Positions 42,951 through 53,005 are shown, counted from the first letter of the stretch. The stretch: 64,000 bases of DNA from Bradyrhizobium sp. 186 (GCF_023101685.1 NZ_CP082164.1:5270001-5334000); one strand, 5' to 3'. Made by a program: numbers and translations. The notes: a model not told the origin generated them from the sequence alone.

Positions 42951-44801
42951 TCAGTTCGTGCGCCGCTTGACCTCGCGCACCGCACCACGCGCGGCGCTGG
43001 TGGTGAGCGCAGCATAGGCCTGAAGCGCGGTCGAGACGTTGCGCTTGCGGTTCTGCGCCTGCCAGGCCGCATCGCCCTTCGCCTCTTCCGCCGCGCGGCG
43101 CTTGGCAAGCTCGTCGTCGGAGACCTCCAGGCTGATACTGCGGCTCGGGATGTCGATCGCGATGCGATCGCCGTCGCGCACGAGACCGATGTTGCCGCCC
43201 TCGGCCGCTTCCGGCGACAGATGCCCGATCGAGAGGCCTGACGAGCCGCCGGAGAAACGTCCGTCGGTGACGAGCGCGCAGGCCTTACCCAGGCCCATCG
43301 ATTTCAGATAGCTCGTCGGATAGAGCATCTCCTGCATGCCGGGGCCACCGCGCGGACCTTCGTAAATGATGACTACGATTTCGCCGGCGACGACCTTGCC
43401 GTCCAAAATGCCTTCCACGGCCGCGTCCTGGCTCTCGAACACGCGGGCTGGGCCTGCGAATTTCAGGATCGAGGCGTCGACGCCGGCGGTCTTCACGATG
43501 CAGCCGTCCTGCGCCAGGTTGCCGTAGAGCACGGCGAGGCCGCCGTCCTTGCTGAAGGCGTGCTCGAGGTTGCGGACGACACCCTTCTCGCGATCGGTAT
43601 CGAGCTCGTCGTAACGGCGCTCCTGGCTGAAGGCGACCTGCGTCGGGATGCCGCCCGGCGAGGCGCGGAAAAAGGTACGCACCGCTTCGCTCTTCGAACG
43701 CTTGACGTCCCAGCGCTCCAGCGCGTCGCTCATCGTCGGCGCATGCACCGTCGAGACCGAGGTGTCGATCAGCCCGGCGCGATCGAGCTCGCCCAGAATG
43801 CCCATGATGCCGCCGGCGCGATGCACGTCCTCGACGTGCACGTCGGCGACCGACGGCGCGACCTTGCACAGCACGGGCACGCGGCGCGACAGCCGGTCGA
43901 TGTCGCGCATGGTAAACTCGATCTGCCCTTCATGGGCCGCCGCGAGCAGATGCAGCACGGTGTTGGTCGAGCCGCCCATCGCGATGTCCAGCGTCATCGC
44001 GTTCTCGAACGCCTTGAAGTTGGCGACATTACGCGGCAGCACGGAGGCGTCGTCCTGCTCGTAATAGCGCCGCACCAGATCGACGATGGTGTGGCCGGCC
44101 TCGACGAACAATCGCTTGCGGTCGGCATGCGTTGCCACCACCGTGCCGTTGCCGGGCAGCGCGAGGCCGAGTGCTTCGGTCAGGCAGTTCATCGAATTCG
44201 CCGTGAACATGCCCGAACAGGAGCCGCAGGTCGGGCACGCCGAGCGCTCGATCACCTTGACGTCCTCGTCGCTGACCTTGGAGTCGGCGGCTGCAACCAT
44301 GGCATCGATGAGGTCGACGGCCTTGGTCTTGCCCTGGAGCTTGACCTTGCCGGCCTCCATCGGCCCGCCCGAGATGAACACGGCGGGGATGTTGAGCCGC
44401 AGCGCCGCCATCAGCATGCCGGGCGTGATCTTGTCGCAATTGGAGATGCAGACGAGACCGTCGGCGCAATGGGCGTTGGCCATGTATTCGACGCTGTCGG
44501 CGATCAGCTCGCGCGACGGCAGGCTGTAGAGCATGCCGTCATGGCCCATGGCGATGCCGTCGTCGACCGCGATGGTGTTGAACTCTTTCGCCACGCCGCC
44601 GGCCTGCTCGATCTCGCGGGCCACAAGCTGGCCGAGGTCCTTCAGATGGACGTGGCCGGGCACGAACTGGGTGAAGGAGTTGACGACCGCGATGATCGGC
44701 TTGCCGAAATCGGCATCCTTCATGCCCGTCGCGCGCCAGAGGCCGCGGGCGCCCGCCATGTTGCGGCCGTGGGTGGTGGTGCGGGAGCGATAGGCTGGCA
44801 T
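42951..44801 (-). CDS. ilvD: dihydroxy-acid dehydratase
   Basis: Dehydrates 2,3-dihydroxy-isovalerate and -methylvalerate in valine and isoleucine synthesis. Protein of 616 residues, the standard length. Iron-sulfur and substrate motifs are visible: [40 protein letters not shown] and, near the C terminus, [16 protein letters not shown], whose serine acts in catalysis. The start [20 protein letters not shown] is the usual N terminus. Monocistronic; a palindromic repeat separates it from the dpp operon upstream. Confidence 0.96.
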   Translation of the reverse strand: MPAYRSRTTTHGRNMAGARGLWRATGMKDADFGKPIIAVVNSFTQFVPGHVHLKDLGQLVAREIEQAGGVAKEFNTIAVDDGIAMGHDGMLYSLPSRELIADSVEYMANAHCADGLVCISNCDKITPGMLMAALRLNIPAVFISGGPMEAGKVKLQGKTKAVDLIDAMVAAADSKVSDEDVKVIERSACPTCGSCSGMFTANSMNCLTEALGLALPGNGTVVATHADRKRLFVEAGHTIVDLVRRYYEQDDASVLPRNVANFKAFENAMTLDIAMGGSTNTVLHLLAAAHEGQIEFTMRDIDRLSRRVPVLCKVAPSVADVHVEDVHRAGGIMGILGELDRAGLIDTSVSTVHAPTMSDALERWDVKRSKSEAVRTFFRASPGGIPTQVAFSQERRYDELDTDREKGVVRNLEHAFSKDGGLAVLYGNLAQDGCIVKTAGVDASILKFAGPARVFESQDAAVEGILDGKVVAGEIVVIIYEGPRGGPGMQEMLYPTSYLKSMGLGKACALVTDGRFSGGSSGLSIGHLSPEAAEGGNIGLVRDGDRIAIDIPSRSISLEVSDDELAKRRAAEEAKGDAAWQAQNRKRNVSTALQAYAALTTSAARGAVREVKRRTN

Positions 44802-44959
44802 GGCGGTTTCCGTCCTGGTTGGGTCAGCCGGGCGGGAAATGTGGAGCCGCCTCAGGCCTTTCCGGCCGGATAGCGCACGGGGTGGGCGCGCGCAACGGGA
44901 ACTTGGCGCTGACGGGACCGGATAAGCCTTTCGCAGGCCTCCCCTGCTCCCGGCGCGGG

Positions 44960-45039
44960 CTAAAGCGCGAAGCGCTTTAGGTTATTGTTCGAGCATGATC
45001 TTTCCGGAAAACCGCTCCACACTTTTCCGGATCATGCTC
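44960..45039. repeat. Rhizobiales-type intergenic palindromic repeat, copy 2
   Basis: Two stem-loops stand in a row. The first is CTAAAGCGC-GAA-GCGCTTTAG (44960-44980). The second is GAGCATGATC (44991-45000) pairing with GATCATGCTC (45030-45039), with inner CCGGAAAA / TTTTCCGG also pairing. The second ends on the last base of the dppC stop codon. It lies at the 3' end of the dpp operon and 159 bp before ilvD. Copy 1 is at 32408. Confidence 0.8.
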
Positions 45040-45899
45040 TATTGGAGAGTCGGATCGAGCCGGTCGCGCAGCCAGTCGCCGATCACGGAGACGGCCAGCG
45101 TGGTCACGACGATCGTGGCCGCCGGCGCCAGCATGATCCAGGGCGCCCGGGTCAGGTACTCGCGGCCGTAGCCGACCATGTTGCCGAGGCTGGTCATCGG
45201 CGGCTGCACGCCGAGACCGAGGAAGGACAGGCCGGACTCCATCAGGATCACCTCGGGGAAGACCAGCGTCGTCGATACAATCAGGGTCGAAGCGATGTTG
45301 GGCAGGATGTGCCGCAGATAAATCCGCGCCGGCCCTGCGCCGAGCTGGCGAACCGCGGCCGCGTAGCCTTGCGCATTGGCGGAGACGGCAAGACCGCGCG
45401 CGATGCGGGCGTAGCGCTCCCAGCCAAAAAATCCCATCAGGCCGATCAGGAGCGGCAGCGAATTGCCGAAGAATGCGAGCACCGCGAGCGCCATGATCAG
45501 GAACGGCATGCTGGCCTGAAAATCGGTCAGCATCAGCACGAATTGCTCGACGGCCCCGCGAAAATGCGCGGCGAGGAAGCCGAGCGTGGTGCCGACGATC
45601 GCCGATATCGCCGTCGCGCCGAAGGCGATCAGGAGCGAGATGCGGATCGAGACGAGCAGCCGCGACAGCACGTCGCGGCCGAGCTCGTCGGTGCCGAGCC
45701 AGTGCGCGACATTGCCGGGCGCAGCGAGGCGGTTGCGCAGGTCGAGCTGGGTGTAGCCATAGGGCGCAAGCTTGTCCGCGAAGGCCGCGATCACCAGCAT
45801 CACGACAATCCAGCCGGCCGCGAGCGCGACCGACACCGGGATCGCCGGAAGGCCGATGCGGCGGCGGACGGCGGTATCCTTCAGCGTCGCGTCGGTCAT
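45039..45899 (-). CDS. peptide/nickel-type ABC transporter permease (DppC family)
   Basis: Inner-membrane permease of 286 residues with about six helices. The N terminus and the APGNVAHWLGTDELGRDVLSRLL stretch are typical of DppC/OppC. The EAA loop is AAAVRQLGAGPARIYLRHILPN. Its ATG overlaps the dppB stop (ATGA). Last gene of the operon. A hairpin ends exactly at its stop codon. Confidence 0.9.
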   Translation of the reverse strand: MTDATLKDTAVRRRIGLPAIPVSVALAAGWIVVMLVIAAFADKLAPYGYTQLDLRNRLAAPGNVAHWLGTDELGRDVLSRLLVSIRISLLIAFGATAISAIVGTTLGFLAAHFRGAVEQFVLMLTDFQASMPFLIMALAVLAFFGNSLPLLIGLMGFFGWERYARIARGLAVSANAQGYAAAVRQLGAGPARIYLRHILPNIASTLIVSTTLVFPEVILMESGLSFLGLGVQPPMTSLGNMVGYGREYLTRAPWIMLAPAATIVVTTLAVSVIGDWLRDRLDPTLQ

Positions 45900-46825
45900 G
45901 CATGCGCTCCTTTGGCGCGCAGCCGCGGGTCGAGGAAGCCATAGAGGAAGTCGACGATCAAATTGGACGTGACCATGGTCAGCGCGACCAGTAGGAGGAT
46001 GCACTGCACGACGGCGAGGTCGCGGTTGGCGACGGCAACGACGAGCAGGCGCCCTACCCCGGGCCACGAAAACACGCTCTCGACCACGACCGCGCCTGCG
46101 ATCAGCGTGCCCACCATGAAGCCCAGGATCGTGACGGTCGGGATCGCCGCGTTCGGCAGCGCGTGGGACGTCACGACCCTGTGCCAGGGCACGCCTTTCG
46201 CCGACGCCGTGCGGATATAGGGCTGGCCCAGCACTTCCAACATCGCACTGCGCGTGAAGCGCGCCAGCACGGCCGCACCGCCGAGGCTCAGCGTCGCGAT
46301 CGGCAGGATGGCGTGGCGCCAACTGTCCTGCCCGCCCGAGGGCAGCCAGCCGAGCTGCACGGCGAAGACGAGCACGAGCAGCAGCGCCAGCACGAAGCTC
46401 GGCACGGTAAAGCCGGCGACCGCCGTCATCATCACGGCGCGGTCGATCGCCGATCCCCGATGCAGCGCGGCGTAGATGCCGGCTGGAATGCCGAGAGCGA
46501 TCTTGAATGCGAAGGCCGGCAGCGTCAGCGCCAGCGTCGCCGGGATCCGCTCCAGCACGAGCTCGATCGCGGGCCTTCCATCACGCATGGAGCGGCCGAG
46601 CTCGCCCTTGGCGATGGCGCCGAAGTAATCGAGATATTGCATCCAGATAGGATCATCGAGGCCCCAGGCCTTGCGGAACGCCGCGAGGACCTCGGGCGGA
46701 GCCTCCGGTCCCAGGATCATCAGCGCGGGATCGCCTGACAGACGCAGCACGACAAAAGCGAAGGTGACGACGAGAACGATCGTCAGCGTCGCGCGCCCGA
46801 TCCGGATGGCGAAATAGCGTCCCAT
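45896..46825 (-). CDS. peptide/nickel-type ABC transporter permease (DppB family)
   Basis: Inner-membrane permease of 309 residues. The first helix TLTIVLVVTFAFVVLRLSGDP and the segment GLDDPIWMQYLDYFGAIAKGELGRSM are typical of DppB. The EAA loop RTASAKGVPWHRVVTSHALPNA is present. Its ATG overlaps the stop of the upstream ATPase gene (TGATG). The partner permease overlaps downstream. Confidence 0.9.
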   Translation of the reverse strand: MGRYFAIRIGRATLTIVLVVTFAFVVLRLSGDPALMILGPEAPPEVLAAFRKAWGLDDPIWMQYLDYFGAIAKGELGRSMRDGRPAIELVLERIPATLALTLPAFAFKIALGIPAGIYAALHRGSAIDRAVMMTAVAGFTVPSFVLALLLVLVFAVQLGWLPSGGQDSWRHAILPIATLSLGGAAVLARFTRSAMLEVLGQPYIRTASAKGVPWHRVVTSHALPNAAIPTVTILGFMVGTLIAGAVVVESVFSWPGVGRLLVVAVANRDLAVVQCILLLVALTMVTSNLIVDFLYGFLDPRLRAKGAHA

Positions 46826-47817
46826 CAGGCTGCGTCCTGCGTCTCGGCCCGAGGGCCCGACACGAGATGGCAGGCGACCTGCCGGTCCCCACCGACGGCT
46901 GAGAGGACTGGTGTCTCGGTCGCGCAACGCGCGATCGCGCGCGGGCAGCGCGGATGGAAGGCGCAGCCTTGCGGGCGCGCAGCCGGGTTCGGCGGATCAC
47001 CTGATAGCACGATGCGGCCCGCGCTGCGGCGGCCCGGCGCCGGCGATGCCGAGACCAGTGCCTGCGTATAGGGATGCTCCGGCCGCGCGAACAGATCGTC
47101 GGCACTGCCGACTTCGACGATGCGGCCAAGGTACATCACGGCGACCACATTGCTGATCTGTCTGACGACACGCAGATCGTGGCTGATGAACAGCAGCGTC
47201 AGCGCGAGCTGGGCCTGGAGATCGGCGAGCAGATTCACCACCTGCGCCTGAATCGAGACATCGAGCGCGCTGACCGGCTCGTCACACACCAGGAAGTCGG
47301 GCTTCGTCGCCAGCGCCCGCGCCAGCACGACGCGCTGGCGCTGTCCTCCCGAGAGCGCACCCGGATAGCGCGCGCCATGCGCCGGCGTCAGCTCGACCGC
47401 GCGCAACAATTCGCGCACCCGCTCGTCGCGTTCGCTGGGTGTGCCGAGACTGTGAATGTCCAGGGGCTCGCGGATCTGTGCAGCAACTGGCAAACGCCGG
47501 TCCAGCGCGCCCAGCGGGTCCTGAAAGATCATCTGCATGCGCGCGCGTTGCCTGCGCCACTCTGCCGTTCCCGGCACCGCCATCGGTCTGCCGTCGAACC
47601 GCACATCGCCGCGATCGGGCGGCTCCAATCCGAGCACGATACGGCCCGTGGTGGATTTGCCTGAACCGGACTCGCCCACGAGGCCCAGCGTTTCGCCCTT
47701 GGGGATGGCAAGCGATACGCTATCGACCGCACGGACGGCCGTGCTTCGGCCGAACATTCCGGAACGCATGCTGTAGCTGCGCGCGATCGCGGACACCTCG
47801 ACGAGCGGCGTGCTCAT
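46825..47817 (-). CDS. oligopeptide/dipeptide ABC transporter ATP-binding protein (DppF/OppF type)
   Basis: ATPase of 330 residues: Walker [12 protein letters not shown], signature LSGGQRQRV, Walker B LVCDEPVSALDVSIQ, followed by the family tail CAFHPRCPRAIARC, whose cysteines bind an iron-sulfur cluster in related proteins. The start at 47817 overlaps the upstream dppD stop (ATGA). It works with the DppD ATPase as a heterodimer. A second frame reaching 47922 is not supported. Confidence 0.92.
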   Translation of the reverse strand: MSTPLVEVSAIARSYSMRSGMFGRSTAVRAVDSVSLAIPKGETLGLVGESGSGKSTTGRIVLGLEPPDRGDVRFDGRPMAVPGTAEWRRQRARMQMIFQDPLGALDRRLPVAAQIREPLDIHSLGTPSERDERVRELLRAVELTPAHGARYPGALSGGQRQRVVLARALATKPDFLVCDEPVSALDVSIQAQVVNLLADLQAQLALTLLFISHDLRVVRQISNVVAVMYLGRIVEVGSADDLFARPEHPYTQALVSASPAPGRRSAGRIVLSGDPPNPAARPQGCAFHPRCPRAIARCATETPVLSAVGGDRQVACHLVSGPRAETQDAA

Positions 47818-48797
47818 TCGGCGGCGACCCCGAGCAGCGCGCGGCGCGAAGCCTCGGCACGGATGCAGGCGACCGCGCGATCGTCCGCGATCGGCGCGAG
47901 GCTCGGTGCAGCTAGACCGCACGGCTCGGTCGCCAACACACAGCGCGGCGCGAAGGCGCAGCCGGTCGGCATCATCGCGGGATCGGGCACCGTCCCCGGA
48001 ATAGCGGTGAGGCGCCGGCGCGGTCCGTCGAGCGGCGGCAACGCGCCGATCAGGCCCTGTGCGTAGGGATGGACGGGATCGGCGAAGAGCTGGCTGGCCG
48101 GCGCCTGCTCGACGATGCGGCCGGCATACATCACCGCGACGCGGTCGCAGTTTTCGGCGACGACGCCGAGATCGTGGCTGATCAGCACCATCGCCATGCC
48201 CATCTCGCGCCGGACTGAGGAGAGCAGCTCCAGGATCTGCGCCTGAATGGTCGCGTCCAGCGCCGTGGTCGGCTCGTCTGCCACCAGCAGATCGGGATTT
48301 CCGGCCAGCGCCATCGCGATCATGATGCGCTGGACCTGTCCGCCGGAAAATTCGTGCGGATAGGCCGATAGCCGCCTTGCCGCATCGGGAATGCCGACGA
48401 GATCGAGCAGCCGCCGCGCTTCCGCCTTCACCGCCTCACCCGAGAGACCGCGATGCAGCGCCAGGGCCTCGCAAAGCTGCTTGCGGATAGTCAGCACCGG
48501 ATTGAGCGCGCTCGAGGGGTCCTGGAAGATCATGGCGACGCGCCCGCCCCGCACCTGGTCGAGTAGCGCAGCAGGCGCGCCGAGGATCTCGCGCCCGTCG
48601 AGCCGCACCGAGCCCGAGACGCGGGCATTCCGCGGCAAGAGGCCCAGTGCCGCAAGCCAGGTGACCGACTTGCCGGAGCCGGACTCGCCGACGAGGCCCA
48701 AGGCCTCGCCCCTGCGCAAGCTGAGATCGACGCCGCGCAGCACCTGCACGCCGTTGAAGGCGACGCTTAGGCCCTGGATGCTGACCAGCGGCGACAC
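47814..48797 (-). CDS. oligopeptide/dipeptide ABC transporter ATP-binding protein (DppD/OppD type)
   Basis: ATPase of 327 residues: Walker [13 protein letters not shown]-loop [12 protein letters not shown], signature FSGGQVQRI, Walker [16 protein letters not shown] and the cysteine tail [14 protein letters not shown]. The start is GTG at 48797, one base after the binding-protein stop. Second gene of the dppA-D-F-B-C operon. Confidence 0.92.
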   Translation of the reverse strand: MSPLVSIQGLSVAFNGVQVLRGVDLSLRRGEALGLVGESGSGKSVTWLAALGLLPRNARVSGSVRLDGREILGAPAALLDQVRGGRVAMIFQDPSSALNPVLTIRKQLCEALALHRGLSGEAVKAEARRLLDLVGIPDAARRLSAYPHEFSGGQVQRIMIAMALAGNPDLLVADEPTTALDATIQAQILELLSSVRREMGMAMVLISHDLGVVAENCDRVAVMYAGRIVEQAPASQLFADPVHPYAQGLIGALPPLDGPRRRLTAIPGTVPDPAMMPTGCAFAPRCVLATEPCGLAAPSLAPIADDRAVACIRAEASRRALLGVAAE

Positions 48798-48798
48798 G

Positions 48799-50436
48799 TC
48801 AGGCCTCGAAATTGCCGGTACGGAAATCCATTGCGAAGGCCGGGGACGCCTTCCACTTGATCGACTTCGGCTTGGCCGTGAAGGTCGCGTTCTGGTGCAG
48901 CACCGTGTAGGCGGGGTCCTCGCGCTCGGCGATCTCCAGCATGCGGCGGAACGCCTTCTTGCGCGCTGCGCGATCGGTCGAGGTTTCCAGGAATTCCGAG
49001 AGCGTGTTCAGCTCGACATTGGTCCATTCGCCGATCTGCTGCTGCTGGCCGTTCGGGCCGTGCTGGGCCACCAGCGACGACACGGGATCGTTGAAGGCCG
49101 CCGAGTTCGACGAGTCGCGCACCGCGCGGGTCGGCGCGCGCTCCATGATCTGCGACCAGTTCTCCTTGGTCTCGATCTGGACGTTGAGACCGACCGACTT
49201 CCACATCTCGACCAGCACCTGCGCGGTCGCGACCTGGTTGGTGTAGTAATTGTTGAGCAGGCGATACGGAATCGGGTCGCCCTTGTAGTTGGCCTGCTTC
49301 AACAGATCCTGCGCGAGCTTCGGGTCATATGCCGGCACGCTCCAGTCAGCGTTGAACATGTCGCCATAAAATTCCCACTGGAGGCCCTTCGGCACGCGGG
49401 TGCGGCCGGCCCACAGGCTGTCGACGATCGCCTGGCGGTCGATCGCGTGGGTGAAGGCGCGCCGCACCAGCGGATTGGCAAGCTGGGCATGGTTCTTGTC
49501 GAACACGGTCAGGCGGTGATTGAGGATGGTGCCGCCCTGCACTTCGAACGCAGCGTTCTTCTCGATGCCGGCGATCTGGTCCGGCGGGATGTCGCAGGCG
49601 AACTGGTATTCGCCCGAGAGCAGGCCGTTAATGCGGCTCGCGACCTCCGGCACTTCGAGGAAGCGGATGCGCTTGAGCGGCGGCCGGCCGCCCCAATATT
49701 CGTCATGCGCCTCCAGCGTCAACGACACATCAGGCTTGAGCTCGACGACCTTGTACGGGCCGGTCGTGATCGGCTTGCGCGCCCAGTCGAGATAGTTCGC
49801 GGATTCGTCCCAGGCCCGGCGATTTGCGATGTCGGAGCCGTAACGCGACAGCCGGCCTTCGATCGTGACGTCTGGCGTCGCGTTGTAGAAGCGCACGGTG
49901 TACTTGTCGACGGCGTCGACGCGCACGAGATCCGGCCAGATGCGGCGCGCGACGGCCGGCACGTCCGGCGGCAGCTCCTTGCCCGGGCGCGGTGTCGGGA
50001 TCTTCTCGAACGCCTGAATGGTGGAGCGGCTCTTGGCCTCGGTCTCGCCGAACATGCGCTCCCGGCTGAAGGTGAAGACGACGTCCGCCGCCGTCAGCTC
50101 GTCGCCATTGTGGAATTTCACGCCCTGGCGCAGCTTCACCTCGACGGTCTGGTCGTCGATGCGGCGCCATTCGGTGGCGAGCCCCGGCACGGCCTCGAGG
50201 CTGCCGCGCCAGTTCTTGGAAATCAGGCCTTCCCAGATCGAGGAGAAGAACACGCGCTCGCCGACATTGGACTGCTCGCGCAGCACGTCGAGCACGTTCG
50301 AATTCGTCACTTTCTGCACCGCGATCGTCACGGACGGACGATTGTCGCCCTGCGCGATCGCAAGGCGCGGCAGGAGGAGCGTGCTTGCGGCAGCGCCGCC
50401 GGATTTCAGGATGGTACGACGGGTGAGTTTGCTCAT
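48799..50436 (-). CDS. extracellular solute-binding protein family 5 (DppA/OppA type)
   Basis: Periplasmic binding protein of 545 residues that delivers peptides or similar ligands to the Dpp permeases. It begins with a twin-arginine-type signal (LTRRTILKSGGAAASTLLLP). The SBP_bac_5 pattern is clear: WEGLISKNWRGSLEAVPGLATEWRRID, VKLRQGVKFHNGDELTAADVVFTF and RAFTHAIDRQAIVD. The real ligand may be a peptide, opine, sugar acid or metal chelate. The downstream genes follow without gaps, so all five are one transcript. Confidence 0.9.
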   Translation of the reverse strand: MSKLTRRTILKSGGAAASTLLLPRLAIAQGDNRPSVTIAVQKVTNSNVLDVLREQSNVGERVFFSSIWEGLISKNWRGSLEAVPGLATEWRRIDDQTVEVKLRQGVKFHNGDELTAADVVFTFSRERMFGETEAKSRSTIQAFEKIPTPRPGKELPPDVPAVARRIWPDLVRVDAVDKYTVRFYNATPDVTIEGRLSRYGSDIANRRAWDESANYLDWARKPITTGPYKVVELKPDVSLTLEAHDEYWGGRPPLKRIRFLEVPEVASRINGLLSGEYQFACDIPPDQIAGIEKNAAFEVQGGTILNHRLTVFDKNHAQLANPLVRRAFTHAIDRQAIVDSLWAGRTRVPKGLQWEFYGDMFNADWSVPAYDPKLAQDLLKQANYKGDPIPYRLLNNYYTNQVATAQVLVEMWKSVGLNVQIETKENWSQIMERAPTRAVRDSSNSAAFNDPVSSLVAQHGPNGQQQQIGEWTNVELNTLSEFLETSTDRAARKKAFRRMLEIAEREDPAYTVLHQNATFTAKPKSIKWKASPAFAMDFRTGNFEA

Positions 50437-50466
50437 GACGATAATCCCTGCCCTCTGTGATGTCGG

Positions 50467-51282
50467 CTATTCGGCGAGCCCGAGCGCGACGAGATGTGCG
50501 GCGCCGGCGCGGACGTCGTCGTGGTTGCGCAGTTCGAGGATCAGTCGCGGGTTGGAGGTCAGCCGCCCGAGCGCGCGGAACACGGCCGCCCAGCGGATGT
50601 TGCCCTCGCCCGGCGCCCAGTGCCGGTCGGCAAAGCCGTCGGAGTCCTGGAGATGGACATGCGTCAACATGTTGCCGGCGGCATCGACGTAATAGTCGAC
50701 GGGCGGCGCGCCGGTCGACATATGCGCGTAATTGGCATGCCCCGTATCGAGCGAGACGCGCACCCTGGCGCTCTCGAGCGCCTTGGCCAGATGCACGCGG
50801 TCGCGCGGATCCTTGTCCTCGATGTTCTCGATGACGATTTCGCAGCCGATCGTCTCTGCGCGTGCAATCACCTCGGCGAGCGTCGCTCGTACCCGCTCGA
50901 CCAGATTGCCGCGATTCTCGGGGTAGAGATCGAGATTGTTGCGATCCCAGGTCGTGAACGGCGAATGGATCACCATCTGCGTCGCGCCGAGGAACTCGGC
51001 GGCATCTAACCCCTGGAGCAGCCGCTTCGTCACCGCCTGGCGGATCATCGGATCATGGCTGTCGATCTTGAAGCCCCAGAACGGGCCGTGAATGCCGAGC
51101 CGGCCGGTATGGCCCGAAAGCATCTGCTTGATATCGCCGGCTGCGCTTCGCCAGTCGCCGTCGAGCAGGTCCGCGCGAAAGAAGTCCTGGATTTCGAGAT
51201 CCCGCTGACGCTCGAGAAGCCAGTCGCGGTGCGCGGGAATCGATTTGATTGATAACGCGGCGCCCAGCACTGGCTTCGACAT
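50467..51282 (-). CDS. sugar phosphate isomerase/epimerase-like TIM-barrel protein
   Basis: Protein of 271 residues of the xylose-isomerase-like TIM-barrel superfamily. Expected metal ligands are in place: Glu in VIENIEDKD, Asp in VSLDTGHANY, His in THVHLQDSD and Glu in LILELRNHDD. It could isomerise or epimerise a sugar-like compound; the substrate is unknown. It lies 30 bp upstream of the binding-protein gene in the same direction and so probably heads the dpp operon. This suggests that the transporter's ligand contains a sugar or polyol part (inference). Confidence 0.85.
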   Translation of the reverse strand: MSKPVLGAALSIKSIPAHRDWLLERQRDLEIQDFFRADLLDGDWRSAAGDIKQMLSGHTGRLGIHGPFWGFKIDSHDPMIRQAVTKRLLQGLDAAEFLGATQMVIHSPFTTWDRNNLDLYPENRGNLVERVRATLAEVIARAETIGCEIVIENIEDKDPRDRVHLAKALESARVRVSLDTGHANYAHMSTGAPPVDYYVDAAGNMLTHVHLQDSDGFADRHWAPGEGNIRWAAVFRALGRLTSNPRLILELRNHDDVRAGAAHLVALGLAE

Positions 51283-51736
51283 GGCTTGCTCCCTTGGCCG
51301 TCGGTGATGACGAGGGCAGCGCTAAACCACTTCAATGACAGGCCCGTGAAATGCAGGTTCCGGAACGCCGAGGAGATGTGGATATCCCAGGAGCGCCTGC
51401 ATTGATTTCAGGCAGCGACGATCACGCTCTCGATGAAGACGAGCGCACGCGCGCTGAGCACACTCGTGTCCGTAGTGATCCGGAATGGAATCCTATCCTG
51501 ATGTCGCGTACATCGCGCGCATCGATCGGCGGCCTTCCAAGGGCATCATCCTCTGATCGCGCTACATGGGGTTGGGGGACTACATGGGGCGGGGGATCAA
51601 AGGCTGGGGCAAGGTGAGAGGTCCGGACTCCTAGGCACTCCGGACCTCGCACTTTCTACATTGAACGCGATTTCGCGCCGCCCGGCTCTCCAGCTTGGCG
51701 GCGCGTTCTCGTGTGCTGTCCTGTTGGCTCGGGCGC
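51283..51736. other. intergenic stretch with one hairpin
   Basis: A 454-bp spacer. The frames 51351-51617 (plus) and 51422-51652 (minus) are short, with poor composition. The only clear structure is the inverted repeat at 51618-51648. The promoter of the isomerase-dpp operon should lie near 51290-51350, but its boxes were not identified. Confidence 0.4.
51618..51648. repeat. perfect 10-bp inverted repeat
   Basis: GAGGTCCGGA (51618-51627) pairs exactly with TCCGGACCTC (51639-51648) over an 11-base loop. It lies 89 bp past the stop of the minus-strand DUF1236 gene and could end that transcript, although there is no T-run. Confidence 0.5.
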
Positions 51737-53005
51737 TCACCGCGTCTGCGGCTCGATCGTGACGGTGCAATCGCCCTGCCCCTGCGTGGCGACCACGATA
51801 TCGCCAGCACCAGCCCCGAGCGCGATCGGCGCGGAGGAACCGCCGCCGGGCAACTGAACAGTCACGCTCAACGAATCCGTGCGGGCGGTTGAGCCGACCG
51901 TCGACGGTTCCGCTTCCGCGACGTTGCCGGAGGCATCGCGCCGCATGATCCGGCAATTCACGTCGCTGCCGCCGGCTGCGGCCATGCTCGATGAGGTACC
52001 GCCACTCATTTGCGCGCGGGCTCGAGAAGGATCGCGTGGCACCTGGCTGACGATGCGATGCGTGCGCGGCTCCACGATGACGACATCCTCATCCGTCGCG
52101 AAATATTCGTAGTCCCGATATTCTGGCTCGATCGATACGATTTCCGGCGGGAGACGATGAAGGCGCAGACGTGGGGGAATCGTCTCGCCAACCCGGATCG
52201 AGATGTTCAAATTGCGCTCCGGCTCCGCCAAGCGCGCGCGGCTCAGCGTTTCGGAGATGCGCACCTGCTTCTCGGAGGTCACGCGGGTCTGCTGATTGAC
52301 CTGCGTCTTGGTTTGGGTTGTTTGATTGGCTTGATTGGTCTGCGTGCCGGTTTGAGACGGGGCGCTTTGTGCGTTGGACGGTGGCGTCCGGCTCGTGTCG
52401 GTTGCCGTTGCCGGGCGGTTGCCCTGTTGCGTAGGAGCTTGCTGCTCGGCCGCATTGCGCGGTGGCTGGTTCTGGTTGCGCTCGTTCTGGCTGGCCGCCG
52501 TGCCGGCGCGGTCATTCTGCTGGCCAGCCGGACCGGTCCTGGATTTTTCGGACTCAGCCGTTGACTTCTGCGGGCCGGACTTATCCTGCTTCGTCTCTGC
52601 GTTGCTCTTGCCACTCTCGCGACGTTGCTTGGCGCTCTCCGCCTCACGGTTGCGATCTCGCGCCGGCTCGCGGGATTCTTGCGCCTGCTCTTTCGCGTTT
52701 GGTTGATTGCGCTCGGCAGCCGCCGCAGGTCGGTTCTTCTCTTCGTTGGCCTGGCGATTGGGGCTGCCCTTCTCCTCCCGCCCGGGCCCCTGCATTCTAT
52801 CCCGGCCGCCTTGCGCGCGTTCCGGACCGCGTTCTTGAGCCCGTTCCTGAGCCGATCCACGATCGTGTTGCTGCGCGGCGCCTTTCGCCGGTTCCTCGGT
52901 TCGTTTCGGTTCGTCTCTCCGCTCGCCGGGCGCCTGAGCGTAGGCAAAGCCCGATGCGAGCATCAGCCCGACGGCAGCAGTCGACAACATTAAGTGCTTG
53001 CGCAT
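51737..53005 (-). CDS. secreted DUF1236 protein with long disordered Gln/Asn/Arg/Glu-rich region
   Basis: Protein of 422 residues. A signal (HLMLSTAAVGLMLASGFAYA) is followed by about 210 residues of low-complexity sequence rich in Gln, Asn, Arg, Glu, Ala and Thr (for example TGTQTNQANQTTQTKTQVNQ). A folded region then includes RVGETIPPRLRLHRLPPEIV and YRDYEYFATDEDVVIVEPRTHRIV, the DUF1236 pattern. The C-terminal part has two cysteines and a TDSLSVTVQLPGGG stretch. DUF1236 is common in Rhizobiales periplasmic proteins of unknown function. The start at 53005 is chosen because it gives the signal. Confidence 0.8.
   Translation of the reverse strand: MRKHLMLSTAAVGLMLASGFAYAQAPGERRDEPKRTEEPAKGAAQQHDRGSAQERAQERGPERAQGGRDRMQGPGREEKGSPNRQANEEKNRPAAAAERNQPNAKEQAQESREPARDRNREAESAKQRRESGKSNAETKQDKSGPQKSTAESEKSRTGPAGQQNDRAGTAASQNERNQNQPPRNAAEQQAPTQQGNRPATATDTSRTPPSNAQSAPSQTGTQTNQANQTTQTKTQVNQQTRVTSEKQVRISETLSRARLAEPERNLNISIRVGETIPPRLRLHRLPPEIVSIEPEYRDYEYFATDEDVVIVEPRTHRIVSQVPRDPSRARAQMSGGTSSSMAAAGGSDVNCRIMRRDASGNVAEAEPSTVGSTARTDSLSVTVQLPGGGSSAPIALGAGAGDIVVATQGQGDCTVTIEPQTR

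Noticed and set aside
43560..44873. 437-codon plus-strand frame opposite ilvD
   Set aside because: Antisense shadow of a certain gene.
48391..50460. 689-codon plus-strand frame opposite the dpp genes
   Set aside because: Antisense shadow, although longer than the real gene it covers.
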